From Shimia sp047124445 (GTDB lineage: Bacteria; Pseudomonadota; Alphaproteobacteria; Rhodobacterales; Rhodobacteraceae): DNA of 64,000 nt. The stretch lies in assembly GCF_047124445.1 (NCBI RefSeq), contig NZ_CP138921.1, forward strand, positions 3,286,001 to 3,350,000, written 5' to 3'. Numbering within the stretch: the first letter of the stretch is position 1; every line of letters begins with the position of its first letter. The notes under the pieces are model-generated. The model saw only the letters and a list, made by a program, of their open reading frames with translations, made no database searches and had not been told where the DNA came from. Positions 1 to 8,092 of the stretch are shown here, piece after piece. The position numbers were made by a program, and so were the translations under genes.

Positions 1-9
1 GCTTTTTTG

Positions 10-1893
10 TTACAGGCGTGGCATCACCTCAGCCAATGCGGCAAAACGCTCAAAGGATTTGTTTTCCGCTTCACTCCACCCCGCTTCGGCAATGGCGTTC
101 AGGCGTGGATAAATCATGTGGTTGCGACGCTCCAACGTGGTGAGGTGTTCGCTCCACATGCAGCCTTGAACCCCTTTGAGACGCCCCTGAAGCGCGGCGT
201 CGCCGTTGTCCGCTTCAAAGGCATAAGTTTTGTCCAATGGGGTGAACCCCGCCCAGCTTGCGCCCGGCGCGTACCAGGCATCCGAGAGTGCCATATCGAG
301 GTAGTAGGCCTGACCCGGTGTGCTGACCACATCGTAGCCATCGTTGGCCAGTTCGGCCGTTTTTTCCACGGTGGTCCAGGCAAACAGCAGGCTCTTCTCT
401 GGGTCCAGACCGCCGCCATGGGCAACCTCTTCCCAACCGCCGAGCTTGCGGCCGCGATCTGCGAGGAAATCCTGAATTTGACGCAGGAAATAGGCCTGAA
501 GTTCGAAGGTGCCTTTGAGACCGGTCTCGCGCATCATGGCCTGGGCTTTGGGCGACTGCATCCAGGCGTTTTCGGCGACTTCGTCCCCGCCAATGTGCAC
601 AACCTCAAATGGGAAGATTTCGAGCACCTCTTCGAGAACTTTGGTGGCAAAGGTGTAGGAGCCTTCAATGGCCGGGTTGAGCGCGTTGTTGCCGTAGCCT
701 TGCACCGACCAGTAGCTTTCCGGTTCCTCAGAATCGACCAGCTCCGGCAGCGCGCCAAGCACACAGGCGCAGTGGCCCGGCACGTCAATTTCTGGCATCA
801 CCTCGACACCCAGCGTTGCGGCGTGGGCGACCACCTGGCGGGCGTCTTCCTGGGTGTAGAAGCCACCTTGACCAGCAGGATCGGCGCCAAGCTGTGGCAG
901 CACCGGAAGGTCCAGACCGGTGTGTGCGGCGACATCGGTGAGCTGCGGATAAGCTTTGATTTCCAAGCGCCAGCCTTCGTCATCGGTCAGGTGCCAATGG
1001 AAGCGGTTCATCTTGTGCCAGGCCATGATGTCCACGTAGCGTAGGACCTGCTCCATTGGATAGATCTGGCGGGAGACATCGAGATGCGCACCGCGCCATT
1101 CGTGGCGGGGGGCATCGGAGATTTCGCCAGTGAACGGCACCCCGTAGTTGGCGCTGTCTTGATGGGCGTTGGTCAAGGCCTGAGACAGCGTGATGAGACC
1201 ATAGAGCAGCCCCTGATTAGTGGCGTGGAATAGCGTAGGCTGACCGTTTTTCCACGTGATGCGGTAGGCCTCCTTCCCAAGCGACGCGTCGGTTGTGATC
1301 TGTAGCTGCGGCACGTCGTCTTTTGCCGTCAGAACAAACGGCACTGGCGCGAGAGGGTACAGCCGACGGGTGAGGTCGGCGACATGGGAGACCGCTTGAA
1401 TGGTGGCAAGATCGCGCTGCGCCACGGCGTAGTGCATGGGAGCGTTGGCGCACCAGTGGCTCACCTCAACTTGGTTGGGTTGTGGCAGCACTCCACAGGA
1501 CAGGGTCACATTTTCGATTGGCGCGGTTTCGCCAATGGCTTTGGGCGCTTGCAGTTCACTGGCAAAGGCTGGCACCAGCGTGCCGTCTTCCAGAATGACA
1601 CCGGCAGACTTGGGGCCTTCGTTGGAGTGCTGGGCCGGGCGCGTGAGGCTGTGTTCGGTGAATCGCCAGGTTTCGCCGGGGTTCAGTACAAAGCCTGACT
1701 CAGAGGCGTATTCGTGGAAGTTGGCCTGACGCCGAACAAGTGTCGCGCCGGTGCAGCGTGATGGGCGCAGGGTGCGCACCAGGGTGGTGTAAATCAGGCG
1801 TGGGTTGGTGACTGGGGTGTCGCCGCAGTTGGTCAGTGCAAACTCCATGGCGCCGTCTTTTGCGTGCCAGAGGCTGTCGAGGTGGAAGTGCAT
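10..1893 (-). CDS. Beta-N-acetylhexosaminidase, glycoside hydrolase family 20
   Basis: A 627-residue enzyme expected to release terminal N-acetylglucosamine from chitin oligosaccharides. The family catalytic pair is visible as HIGGDE, with Asp437 and Glu438; in GH20 the Glu is the acid and the Asp orients the substrate acetamide. The (beta/alpha)8 part begins near residue 265 (PRHEWRGAHLDVSRQ), preceded by a GH20b-like N-terminal domain. No signal peptide is evident at the start (MHFHLDSLW), so it probably acts in the cytoplasm on imported oligosaccharides. The start at 1893 has an AGGA ribosome-binding site. It is the last gene of a leftward operon with a dipeptide-type ABC transporter, which supports a role in GlcNAc-oligosaccharide use. 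The family is clear; the exact substrate is inferred. Confidence 0.93.
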   Translation of the reverse strand: MHFHLDSLWHAKDGAMEFALTNCGDTPVTNPRLIYTTLVRTLRPSRCTGATLVRRQANFHEYASESGFVLNPGETWRFTEHSLTRPAQHSNEGPKSAGVILEDGTLVPAFASELQAPKAIGETAPIENVTLSCGVLPQPNQVEVSHWCANAPMHYAVAQRDLATIQAVSHVADLTRRLYPLAPVPFVLTAKDDVPQLQITTDASLGKEAYRITWKNGQPTLFHATNQGLLYGLITLSQALTNAHQDSANYGVPFTGEISDAPRHEWRGAHLDVSRQIYPMEQVLRYVDIMAWHKMNRFHWHLTDDEGWRLEIKAYPQLTDVAAHTGLDLPVLPQLGADPAGQGGFYTQEDARQVVAHAATLGVEVMPEIDVPGHCACVLGALPELVDSEEPESYWSVQGYGNNALNPAIEGSYTFATKVLEEVLEIFPFEVVHIGGDEVAENAWMQSPKAQAMMRETGLKGTFELQAYFLRQIQDFLADRGRKLGGWEEVAHGGGLDPEKSLLFAWTTVEKTAELANDGYDVVSTPGQAYYLDMALSDAWYAPGASWAGFTPLDKTYAFEADNGDAALQGRLKGVQGCMWSEHLTTLERRNHMIYPRLNAIAEAGWSEAENKSFERFAALAEVMPRL

Positions 1894-1939
1894 TTCTATC
1901 GTCCTGTTGGTTGGATGACTAAGACAGTGTCAAAAGAGG

Positions 1940-2395
1940 TCACGCAAGCGCGTTGGCAAAGACGCCTTGTTCGGAGCCGGGGATCACAACGGCGGCGCAG
2001 GTTTGCTGGTAAAACTCGACCGGTCCGGCCTGACCGATCACGCCATATGCAAAACCATCGGCGCGCAGACGGTGCAAGGCGGCCAGAAGGAGTGCCTTGC
2101 CGATGCCCGAACCGCGGGCTTCGGGGGCTACGCCGGTGGGGCCGAAGAAACCGCGGCAGGTGACATCGTAGCAGGCAAAACCGAGCAGGGTCGCCCCTTC
2201 GGTTGCGATCAACACCCGGGCAGGTCGAGCGGCCAGCGCCACGGTGCATTCGTCCACCCATTTGGCGCCAAAATGCTTGGCGACAAAGGCCAGAAGCACA
2301 TGGGATTCAAACGGCAGCGCTGGGCGCAGGTTGATGCCTTCAGGCACATGAGGCTCCGGCGGTAGACTGTAGAGAGGCACCAGCAGATCAGGCAT
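1940..2395 (-). CDS. GNAT family N-acetyltransferase
   Basis: A 151-residue single-domain acetyltransferase. The acetyl-CoA pyrophosphate-binding loop is R94-G-S-G-I-G-K100, following the usual beta4 strand. The start at 2395 is chosen because the codon overlaps the upstream ATPase stop by 8 nt and because PDLLVPLYS follows directly; an in-frame start at 2425 would reach further into the upstream gene. It lies inside the proposed chitin operon, between the transporter and the hexosaminidase. It could acetylate an amino sugar or be an unrelated passenger. The substrate cannot be read from the sequence. Confidence 0.85.
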   Translation of the reverse strand: MPDLLVPLYSLPPEPHVPEGINLRPALPFESHVLLAFVAKHFGAKWVDECTVALAARPARVLIATEGATLLGFACYDVTCRGFFGPTGVAPEARGSGIGKALLLAALHRLRADGFAYGVIGQAGPVEFYQQTCAAVVIPGSEQGVFANALA

Positions 2396-3317
2396 GGGCC
2401 GGGACCGCATGTTCGGCAATGACATGGCCGGGGCTGATCTCGCGCAAGGCGTTTACAGGGTGTGCGCTGGTCTCGCGCACCACTTTGGCTTGGGCAGCAA
2501 AGCCCGCATCGCCGCCTGTCAGACGCAAGGCGGGGTCCGGCACCGCCGCGCGCAGGAGCTTGGTGTAGCCATGCTGTGGGTTGCCAACGACCTGAGATGT
2601 AGGGCCCTTCTCGACCACCTGCCCTCGGAACATCACGGCGGTGTCCTCAGCCAGATATTCGGCGGTGGCGATGTCGTGGGTGATGTACAGGATCGACAGG
2701 CCGTATTCAGATTTGAGACGCTGCATCAGACCCAGGACGGATTTACGGATGGATACATCCAACATCGAGGTCGGCTCGTCCGCCACGATCAGGCGGGCTT
2801 TCACAGCCAGGGCGCGGGCGAAGTTCACACGCTGGCGTTGACCGCCGGAAAGTTCGTGGGGGAATTTGTCCGGGGTGGAGACCGGGTCCAGTTCCACGTC
2901 TTCCAGAATAGACCGCAGTGCGGGTTCCGGGTCGACCTCTGGCTGATGCAAAGCCAATGCGCGCAGCAAGTGGTGACGGATGGTGTGGGCCGGGTTAAGC
3001 GCGGAAAACGGATCCTGGAAGACCATTTGCACCGCTTGGCGATAGCGCATTTGATCTGCTTTGGATGTCATAGCGGCGATGTCCTGCCCTTCAAACAGGA
3101 TGCGGCCTGCGGTGGGGCTGTGTACCCCGACGATCATCTTGCCAACGGTGCTTTTACCGGAGCCACTTTCGCCGACCAAGGCAAGGGCGCGGCCGGGCAG
3201 GAGGTCGAGTGACACATTACGCAGCGCGTCGACCACCGAGGCGCGGCCGAAGACCGGGCGCACGGTGAAGGTTTTGCTCAGATTGTCGAGGCTGAGGATT
3301 GGGGTGTCAGACGGCAT
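2388..3317 (-). CDS. ABC transporter ATP-binding protein, oligopeptide/dipeptide type (second ATPase)
   Basis: A 309-residue cytoplasmic ATPase of the DppF/OppF type. Walker A is GESGSGKST (residues 49-57), the Q-loop is near VFQDP (99-103), the signature is LSGGQ (156-160) and Walker B is LIVADEP (176-182). It would pair with the ATPase encoded just upstream to drive uptake through the two permeases. The start at 3317 (MPSDTPILSL) is preferred over 3359 because it leaves only an 11-nt overlap with the preceding gene. Dipeptide-type importers carry peptides, but members of the same family carry chitobiose in vibrios. The neighbouring GH20 enzyme and ChiS-like kinase make chito-oligosaccharides the likelier cargo here. 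Confidence 0.93.
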   Translation of the reverse strand: MPSDTPILSLDNLSKTFTVRPVFGRASVVDALRNVSLDLLPGRALALVGESGSGKSTVGKMIVGVHSPTAGRILFEGQDIAAMTSKADQMRYRQAVQMVFQDPFSALNPAHTIRHHLLRALALHQPEVDPEPALRSILEDVELDPVSTPDKFPHELSGGQRQRVNFARALAVKARLIVADEPTSMLDVSIRKSVLGLMQRLKSEYGLSILYITHDIATAEYLAEDTAVMFRGQVVEKGPTSQVVGNPQHGYTKLLRAAVPDPALRLTGGDAGFAAQAKVVRETSAHPVNALREISPGHVIAEHAVPAHA

Positions 3318-4119
3318 GGGCCATTCCTTCCGGGCGCTGGGCGAGGAGCGGCATCGCATCCCATAGGCTGCGGGTGTAGTCGTGTGCCGGTGCGGTCACG
3401 ATTTGCGACGCGGTGCCTATTTCGACAATCTTGCCTTCCCGCATGATGCCGATGCGGTCCGAAATCTGGGCCATAAGGGCAATGTCGTGCGTGATGAACA
3501 ACACGGAAAAGCCGAGCTCGTCCTTGAGGCGCAGCACCTCTTGCAGGATTTCGCGTTGCACCACCACATCGAGCGCGGTGGTGGGTTCGTCCATGATGAT
3601 CAGCTTGGGTTTGAGCGTGAGGGCCAAAGCCAGCGCCACACGCTGGCGCATGCCACCGGAGAGTTGATGTGGGTGGGCGTGCATACGGTCAGCAGGGATG
3701 CCGACCATCTCGAGCATCTCAGCGGTGCGCTCTTGTGCCTGCGCTTTGGTCACGGTGCCATGGGCGCGCAACATGTCATAGAACTGCCGGAAGATGGTCA
3801 TTACCGGGCTGAGAGAGTTCATTGCGCTTTGGAACACCATGGAGACCTCGGACCAACGCCAGGCGCGCAGTTCTTTGTCGCCAAAGGAGAGCACATCACG
3901 GCCTTCAAACAGGATGTGACCATTGCGGACCAAAGCGGGCGGTTTGTGCAAACGCATGAGAGCATAAGCGACTGTGCTTTTGCCACAGCCTGACTCCCCG
4001 GCGAGGCCAAGGATTTCATTGGGCTGGATCTCAAAAGAGATGTCGCGCACCGCGGTGAACGGCTCCCCGCTGGTCAGATAGTCAATGCGCAGGTCTTTGA
4101 CGGAAAGAAGGGCGCTCAT
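3307..4119 (-). CDS. ABC transporter ATP-binding protein, oligopeptide/dipeptide type (first ATPase)
   Basis: A 270-residue DppD/OppD-type ATPase. Walker A is GESGCGKST (41-49), the signature is LSGGM (153-157) and Walker B is IIMDEP (174-179). It is shorter than typical DppD proteins of about 325 residues because most of the C-terminal oligopeptide-transporter extension is missing. The start overlaps the stop of the upstream permease by 4 nt, and the stop overlaps the next ATPase by 11 nt, so the two ATPases are tightly co-translated. Its role is to energise import of the ligand delivered by the binding protein at 6088-7743. Confidence 0.93.
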   Translation of the reverse strand: MSALLSVKDLRIDYLTSGEPFTAVRDISFEIQPNEILGLAGESGCGKSTVAYALMRLHKPPALVRNGHILFEGRDVLSFGDKELRAWRWSEVSMVFQSAMNSLSPVMTIFRQFYDMLRAHGTVTKAQAQERTAEMLEMVGIPADRMHAHPHQLSGGMRQRVALALALTLKPKLIIMDEPTTALDVVVQREILQEVLRLKDELGFSVLFITHDIALMAQISDRIGIMREGKIVEIGTASQIVTAPAHDYTRSLWDAMPLLAQRPEGMAHAV

Positions 4120-5024
4120 TGGTTGGCCTCCTGCATGCGTTGACGGGTCAGGCGTTTCTCGATGCGCAGAGCTTTGGCGACGTTGCCGAGGGTGCGCATG
4201 CGCGGATTGGCGATCTCATCCACACCAAAGTTCATCAGCGACAGGCCGATGCCGATCAGGACAATAGCGGCACAGGGGGCCAGCACTTCCCACCAGGCGC
4301 CCACCATAATGGCGGAGGCGGTTTGCGCGTTGTAGAGCATGGTGCCCCAAGAGGTGGCGAGCGGGCTGCCAAGACCCAGGAACTCTAGTGTTGCTTCGGT
4401 GATGATGGTGAAGATCACGGAGCCAATGAAATTGAATCCAATGATCGACAGCAAGTTTGGCAACATTTCCACCAAGATCATGCGCCATGTTGGCTCGCCG
4501 ATCATCGCGGAGGCCTGGATGAAGTCGCGGGTTTTGAGGGACATAGCTTGCGCGCGGGTGACGCGTGCGCCCCAGGCCCAGGAGGTTAGGCCGATGATCA
4601 GGGCAATGGCCCAGGGGCCAACCTGCCCAAGGAACGCGGCCAGAACCAACAGCAAAGGCAGTTGCGGCAGAACCAACACAACGTTGGTCAGGAAGTTCAG
4701 GACATCGTCGACCCAACCGCCAAAATAAGCAGCGGTGATGCCGATGGCGGTGCCGATGGCAGTCACGATGAGGCCGGCAACGATACCCACCATAAGCGAA
4801 GTGCGGGTGCCCCAGATCAGCTGGCTAAACACGTCGCGGCCCATGCGCGTGGTGCCGAGCCAATGTTCTGCTGACGGTGCCTGGTGTGGGCGGCCAACGC
4901 GGGCCACGGGGTCAAACGGCGCGATGAGGGGCGCAAAGATCGCAATTGCCACGTAGATCAAGACAATGGTCAGACCGATGGCGGCTTTGCGGTTGCGCAA
5001 GAAGGTGCGGAGAAGATCAGACAT
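4116..5024 (-). CDS. ABC transporter permease, DppC type
   Basis: A 302-residue inner-membrane permease with an N-terminal cytoplasmic stretch, a first transmembrane segment (AAIGLTIVLIYVAIAIFAPLIA), the family motif GTTRMGRDVFSQLIWGTRTS near residues 57-76 and five further hydrophobic segments. The EAA-type loop that contacts the ATPase lies near residues 193-215. Its start codon shares one base with the end of the upstream permease gene. It forms the channel together with the DppB-type partner. Confidence 0.92.
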   Translation of the reverse strand: MSDLLRTFLRNRKAAIGLTIVLIYVAIAIFAPLIAPFDPVARVGRPHQAPSAEHWLGTTRMGRDVFSQLIWGTRTSLMVGIVAGLIVTAIGTAIGITAAYFGGWVDDVLNFLTNVVLVLPQLPLLLVLAAFLGQVGPWAIALIIGLTSWAWGARVTRAQAMSLKTRDFIQASAMIGEPTWRMILVEMLPNLLSIIGFNFIGSVIFTIITEATLEFLGLGSPLATSWGTMLYNAQTASAIMVGAWWEVLAPCAAIVLIGIGLSLMNFGVDEIANPRMRTLGNVAKALRIEKRLTRQRMQEANQ

Positions 5025-6001
5025 CAGGCCCTCTTCAATCGGGGATCAAGGAAGACATAGGCCAAGTCTACCGCGAGGTTCGCGAGCAGCATGGCAAGTG
5101 TCATGATGAGCAACTGGCCCTGGATCAGCGGGAAATCACGCCCGACAATACCGAGGTACAGGAGGTTGCCGACGCCGGGGTAGTTGAACACCACTTCGGT
5201 GATAAGCGAGCCGCCAAACAGGGCGCCAAAGCTGAGTGCCAGAGCGGTCACAGAGGGCAGTAGCGCGTTGCGGGCAGCATAGGCGTAGCGCACGCGGGCA
5301 TCGCTCAGACCTTTGGCTTCGGCCATGGCCAGATAGTCTTCGCCAAGCTGGCCAATCATATTGTTGCGCATGGTGATCAAGTAGCCACCAATCAACACAA
5401 CGCTCAGAGTCACGACCGGCAGGAAGCCATGGTAGAAAACCGAGGAGATGAACTCCCAGCTCCAGGCCGGGTCAAGACTTGGGTTGAAGGCGTAAGAGGT
5501 TGGGAAGACGCGGTTTTGCACCGCAAGAAAGTAGAGACCACAGAGGGCCACAACCACCGCCGGCACGGATTGTAGCGCCAGCGCGGTTGGCGAGGCGATC
5601 ACGTCGGTGAGCTGTCCGCGGCGCCAGGCGGCCAGGATGCCGAGAAGCGTGCCGATGGAAAAGGAAATCAACAGCGCAGAGCCGGTGAGGAACAGGGTCC
5701 AGGGCAGGGCCTGCATCAGTACATCTGCTACAGGCATTGGGTAGAACTTGATCGATAGGCCGAAGTCCCAGGTGAAGATTGAGCCAAGGTAGGCAAAATA
5801 CTGTTCATGCAGGGGGGCGTCGATGAAGCCGAAGGTTGCCATCAGCGCGTCGCGGGCCTCAGGCGCAATCATGCCGCCGGAGTTGGCTAGCATGATGTCG
5901 GCGGGGTTGCCGGGCAACATGCGCGGGATCATGAAGTTGAAGGTCGCAGCCACCAGAAAAGCCACGCCGTAGAAGCCGAGCCGCTTCAATAGAAAACGCA
6001 T
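5024..6001 (-). CDS. ABC transporter permease, DppB type
   Basis: A 325-residue inner-membrane permease of the binding-protein-dependent family, with an N-terminal membrane segment (GFYGVAFLVAATFNFMIPRML) followed by the typical LPGNPAD motif of DppB/OppB proteins and five more hydrophobic segments. I start it at 6001 (MRFLLKRLG), which matches the family N-terminus; a GTG at 6052 would add 17 residues and place the start inside a stem-loop. It is separated from the binding-protein gene by 86 bp that contain a strong hairpin (6045-6071), a common arrangement for lowering permease output relative to the binding protein. Confidence 0.9.
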   Translation of the reverse strand: MRFLLKRLGFYGVAFLVAATFNFMIPRMLPGNPADIMLANSGGMIAPEARDALMATFGFIDAPLHEQYFAYLGSIFTWDFGLSIKFYPMPVADVLMQALPWTLFLTGSALLISFSIGTLLGILAAWRRGQLTDVIASPTALALQSVPAVVVALCGLYFLAVQNRVFPTSYAFNPSLDPAWSWEFISSVFYHGFLPVVTLSVVLIGGYLITMRNNMIGQLGEDYLAMAEAKGLSDARVRYAYAARNALLPSVTALALSFGALFGGSLITEVVFNYPGVGNLLYLGIVGRDFPLIQGQLLIMTLAMLLANLAVDLAYVFLDPRLKRA

Positions 6002-6044
6002 CAGGTCAAACCATCTGTCGAGAGGGAAGTGTCGTGCCAAAAGC

Positions 6045-6071
6045 GGGGCCACTCACGGTGTGAGCGGCCCC
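6045..6071 (-). promoter_or_regulatory. Intercistronic stem-loop between binding-protein and permease genes
   Basis: GGGGCC (6045-6050) pairs with GGCCCC (6066-6071). After one mismatch, CTCAC (6052-6056) pairs with GTGAG (6060-6064) around a 3-nt loop. There is no U-run after it in the direction of transcription. It therefore looks like an mRNA-stabilising or attenuating hairpin rather than a full terminator. Confidence 0.6.
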
Positions 6072-6087
6072 GAAGGTAGGGAAAGCT

Positions 6088-7743
6088 TCACTCAGCTGGC
6101 CGCAGGTTCAGCAGGTGGACCAGGCGAGCCGGGTTGGTCTTGTGAACCACCGGGTTGGCCACCGGATTGTCCGCATTGAAGAAGCCGGTGAAACGCTTGG
6201 TGTTGTACTGATACCAGCGGGGATTGTTGAAGACATACGCCAGTGGCACATCTTCCCCTACGATGGTTTGCACCTCAGCCATGATTTCCATCTGCTTTTC
6301 GGTGTCGCTGGTCTGGGTGAACTTATCCAGAAGATCGCTCAGCTCATCGTTGTAGTAGCGCGACGCTGCGAAGCGGGATTTGGCCTGGTTGTTCTTGTGC
6401 AGCGAGTCCAGATACTGGTTGAACGGGGTTGCACCGACACGAACCGAGTTGATGGCCATGTCGTACTCACCGGTGATGAGCTTTTCCGTCCAAACTGCGG
6501 CTTCAGGTGTGGCAACGCTGGCTTTGATGCCGGCCGCGTTCAGGCCTTCCACGGCGATCTGACAGCTGTTGACCCAGTCAGTCCAACCGTTTGGCACGAT
6601 GACTTCGAGATCGATCTGTTCGCCGTCTGGTGTTTCGACAAAGCCGTCACCGTCGATGTCTTTGAAGCCCGCTTCGGCCAGCAGAGCTTTGGCGCCGTCG
6701 ATGTCATATTGGGTGAAGCCACCGAACTTTTCGTCGACTTCCGCGTTGTTCCAGGCGTGGAACGCGCGGCCCAGACCGGAGGGGTACTGGTTGATGGTTG
6801 GATAGCCGTAGCCGGCGATTTCCACCATGGCTTCGCGGTCAAATGCCATCGACACGGCGCGGCGGAAGTTCACGTCGTTGAACGCCGCTTTGTCACCCGC
6901 TTCAGGCGCTTCGAAGTTCATGTAGAAGGCCACTAGCGAGCCACCAGGCAGCCAGTAACGGTGGTTCTCAGGATCTTTCGCAACGTAGGTGTTGTCGATG
7001 TCCGGCAGGAAGGAGCCCATCCAGTCCAACTCACCATTGGCAGCTGCGGCCAGCGCTTGATCGTTGTTGGCGATCTGCGGGAAGCGCATGCAGTCCACTT
7101 TCAGGCTGTCAGCATCCCAGTAGTTGGCATTGCGACACTGGGTGTATTCCTGTGGGGTAAAGCGGCGGATTTCGGTCAGCGGACCGGAGCCGACAGGGGT
7201 CGGGTTGGTGAAGGTCACAGGATCATCAACACCGCTCCAGACGTGCTCAGGCACAATTGGCACGCGCACGATTTGGTACATCGCCTGGCTGGAGGGGGTG
7301 GCGAGGTTGAAGCGCACGGTCTTGTCGTCGAGTTTCTCAACGCCAGACAGCATCTGCGCCATGCCAACACTGTCCAGAGCCGGGTTGCTCAGGGCCAGGT
7401 CGAAGGATTTGATCACGTCGTCGGCGGTGAAGGCTTCGCCGTCAGACCACTTCACGCCATCGCGCAGGGTAACGGTGATGGAGCCAAGGTCGTCGGCGTA
7501 GTCAAACGCGGTTGCCAAGCGGTAGATCGGCTTGCCGCCGTCCAGCGCGTTGAAGATGATCAGCGGTTCATACATGAAATGCATGACGGAAGGTGCGGCG
7601 GTGGTCTGGTTGAATGGGTTGAAGTTCTCCACCCATGCAGTGACCTGATCCGGCAGCGCAGTCAGGACGGTCTCTTCGGCCTGAGCAGTGGTTGTCCAGA
7701 GCGCAACCGAAGCGAGCAGCCCGGCAGTAGCCTTAAATTTCAT
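6088..7743 (-). CDS. ABC transporter substrate-binding protein, family 5 (dipeptide/chito-oligosaccharide type)
   Basis: A 551-residue periplasmic solute-binding protein. The N-terminus is a Sec signal peptide with cleavage likely after AQA (residues 17-19); there is no lipobox. The start at 7743 (MKFKATAG) is fixed by a GGGAGA ribosome-binding site at 7752-7757; longer in-frame readings extend into the promoter. The body shows the SBP family 5 pattern: DGVKWSDGEAFTADDVIKSF early, then NFRRAVSMAFDR in the middle. Family 5 includes peptide and nickel binders and the vibrio chitin-oligosaccharide-binding protein CBP. Divergent orientation from a ChiS-like kinase is the vibrio arrangement, so this protein may also control that kinase. 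Ligand identity is inferred from context. Confidence 0.92.
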   Translation of the reverse strand: MKFKATAGLLASVALWTTTAQAEETVLTALPDQVTAWVENFNPFNQTTAAPSVMHFMYEPLIIFNALDGGKPIYRLATAFDYADDLGSITVTLRDGVKWSDGEAFTADDVIKSFDLALSNPALDSVGMAQMLSGVEKLDDKTVRFNLATPSSQAMYQIVRVPIVPEHVWSGVDDPVTFTNPTPVGSGPLTEIRRFTPQEYTQCRNANYWDADSLKVDCMRFPQIANNDQALAAAANGELDWMGSFLPDIDNTYVAKDPENHRYWLPGGSLVAFYMNFEAPEAGDKAAFNDVNFRRAVSMAFDREAMVEIAGYGYPTINQYPSGLGRAFHAWNNAEVDEKFGGFTQYDIDGAKALLAEAGFKDIDGDGFVETPDGEQIDLEVIVPNGWTDWVNSCQIAVEGLNAAGIKASVATPEAAVWTEKLITGEYDMAINSVRVGATPFNQYLDSLHKNNQAKSRFAASRYYNDELSDLLDKFTQTSDTEKQMEIMAEVQTIVGEDVPLAYVFNNPRWYQYNTKRFTGFFNADNPVANPVVHKTNPARLVHLLNLRPAE

Positions 7744-7761
7744 TTTTGTTTCTCCCTGTGC

Positions 7762-7779
7762 AGGCGGGTTGTCCCGCCT
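7762..7779 (-). promoter_or_regulatory. Leader hairpin of the binding-protein mRNA
   Basis: AGGCGGG (7762-7768) and CCCGCCT (7773-7779) form a perfect 7-bp stem with a TTGT loop. It lies just upstream of the GGGAGA ribosome-binding site (7752-7757) of the substrate-binding protein gene. It could stabilise the 5' end of the message or modulate translation. Confidence 0.5.
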
Positions 7780-7813
7780 CATGTCTGTCCGCGTCATGCC
7801 TCGTATCGAGGGG

Positions 7814-7837
7814 CCATGATGCAAATCATGGTTGCAT
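7814..7837. promoter_or_regulatory. Overlapping inverted repeats, candidate operator
   Basis: CCATGATGCAAATCATGG (7814-7831) is a perfect 7-bp inverted repeat with a 4-nt centre. A second inverted repeat overlaps it: ATGCAA (7819-7824) with TTGCAT (7832-7837). A further dyad, TTTGGT/ACCAAA, follows at 7837-7854. The position between divergent promoters fits a regulator-binding site; the regulator is not known. Confidence 0.45.
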
Positions 7838-7907
7838 TTGGTCTCCTCACCAAACGCCACGGATGTTGCGCATTGAAATCCCCCCGTCCGAAGGAATGGC
7901 ACCAGAA

Positions 7908-7922
7908 AAATCGGCAATTTCG
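7908..7922 (+). repeat. Direct repeat copy 1, AAATCGGCAATTTCG
   Basis: This 15-mer recurs at 8070-8084 with a single change (G to A at its sixth base). The first copy lies mid-promoter, 162 bp from the second. Paired copies in a divergent regulatory region are typical of activator sites. Confidence 0.5.
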
Positions 7923-8067
7923 TCAAAACACAGTTTGATCTCCGCTTGCGGCCATTAAAAATCCATCTCTTTCAGGTTGTTAGGATTCCTACCTGCGCAA
8001 AAAATCTTTACGAATTTCAGTTTGCACCCTTGTTTCGACTTTGGTCAAACCGCAGGATCAGTTGCAG

Positions 8068-8084
8068 CGAAATCAGCAATTTCG
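8068..8084 (+). repeat. Direct repeat copy 2, also a perfect dyad, next to the kinase start
   Basis: CGAAAT (8068-8073) and ATTTCG (8079-8084) flank CAGCA as a perfect inverted repeat, and positions 8070-8084 repeat the 15-mer of 7908-7922. It abuts the GGAG ribosome-binding site (8084-8087) of the kinase gene. A protein bound here could repress kinase expression. Confidence 0.5.
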
Positions 8085-8092
8085 GAGTTACA

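Larger units (their letters stand above)
7744..8092. promoter_or_regulatory. Divergent promoter region of the chitin-type operon and the ChiS-like kinase
   Basis: This 349-bp AT-richer gap separates the leftward transporter operon from the rightward kinase gene. It holds no gene I can support. It does hold several dyads (7762-7779, 7814-7837, 7837-7854, 8068-8084) and a 15-bp direct repeat with one mismatch (7908-7922 and 8070-8084), listed separately. Both promoters must lie here, but I could not place -35/-10 boxes with confidence. Confidence 0.7.

Noticed and set aside
7744..7926. N-terminal extension of the substrate-binding protein
   Set aside because: The Sec signal peptide must be N-terminal and begins at 7743 with its own ribosome-binding site.
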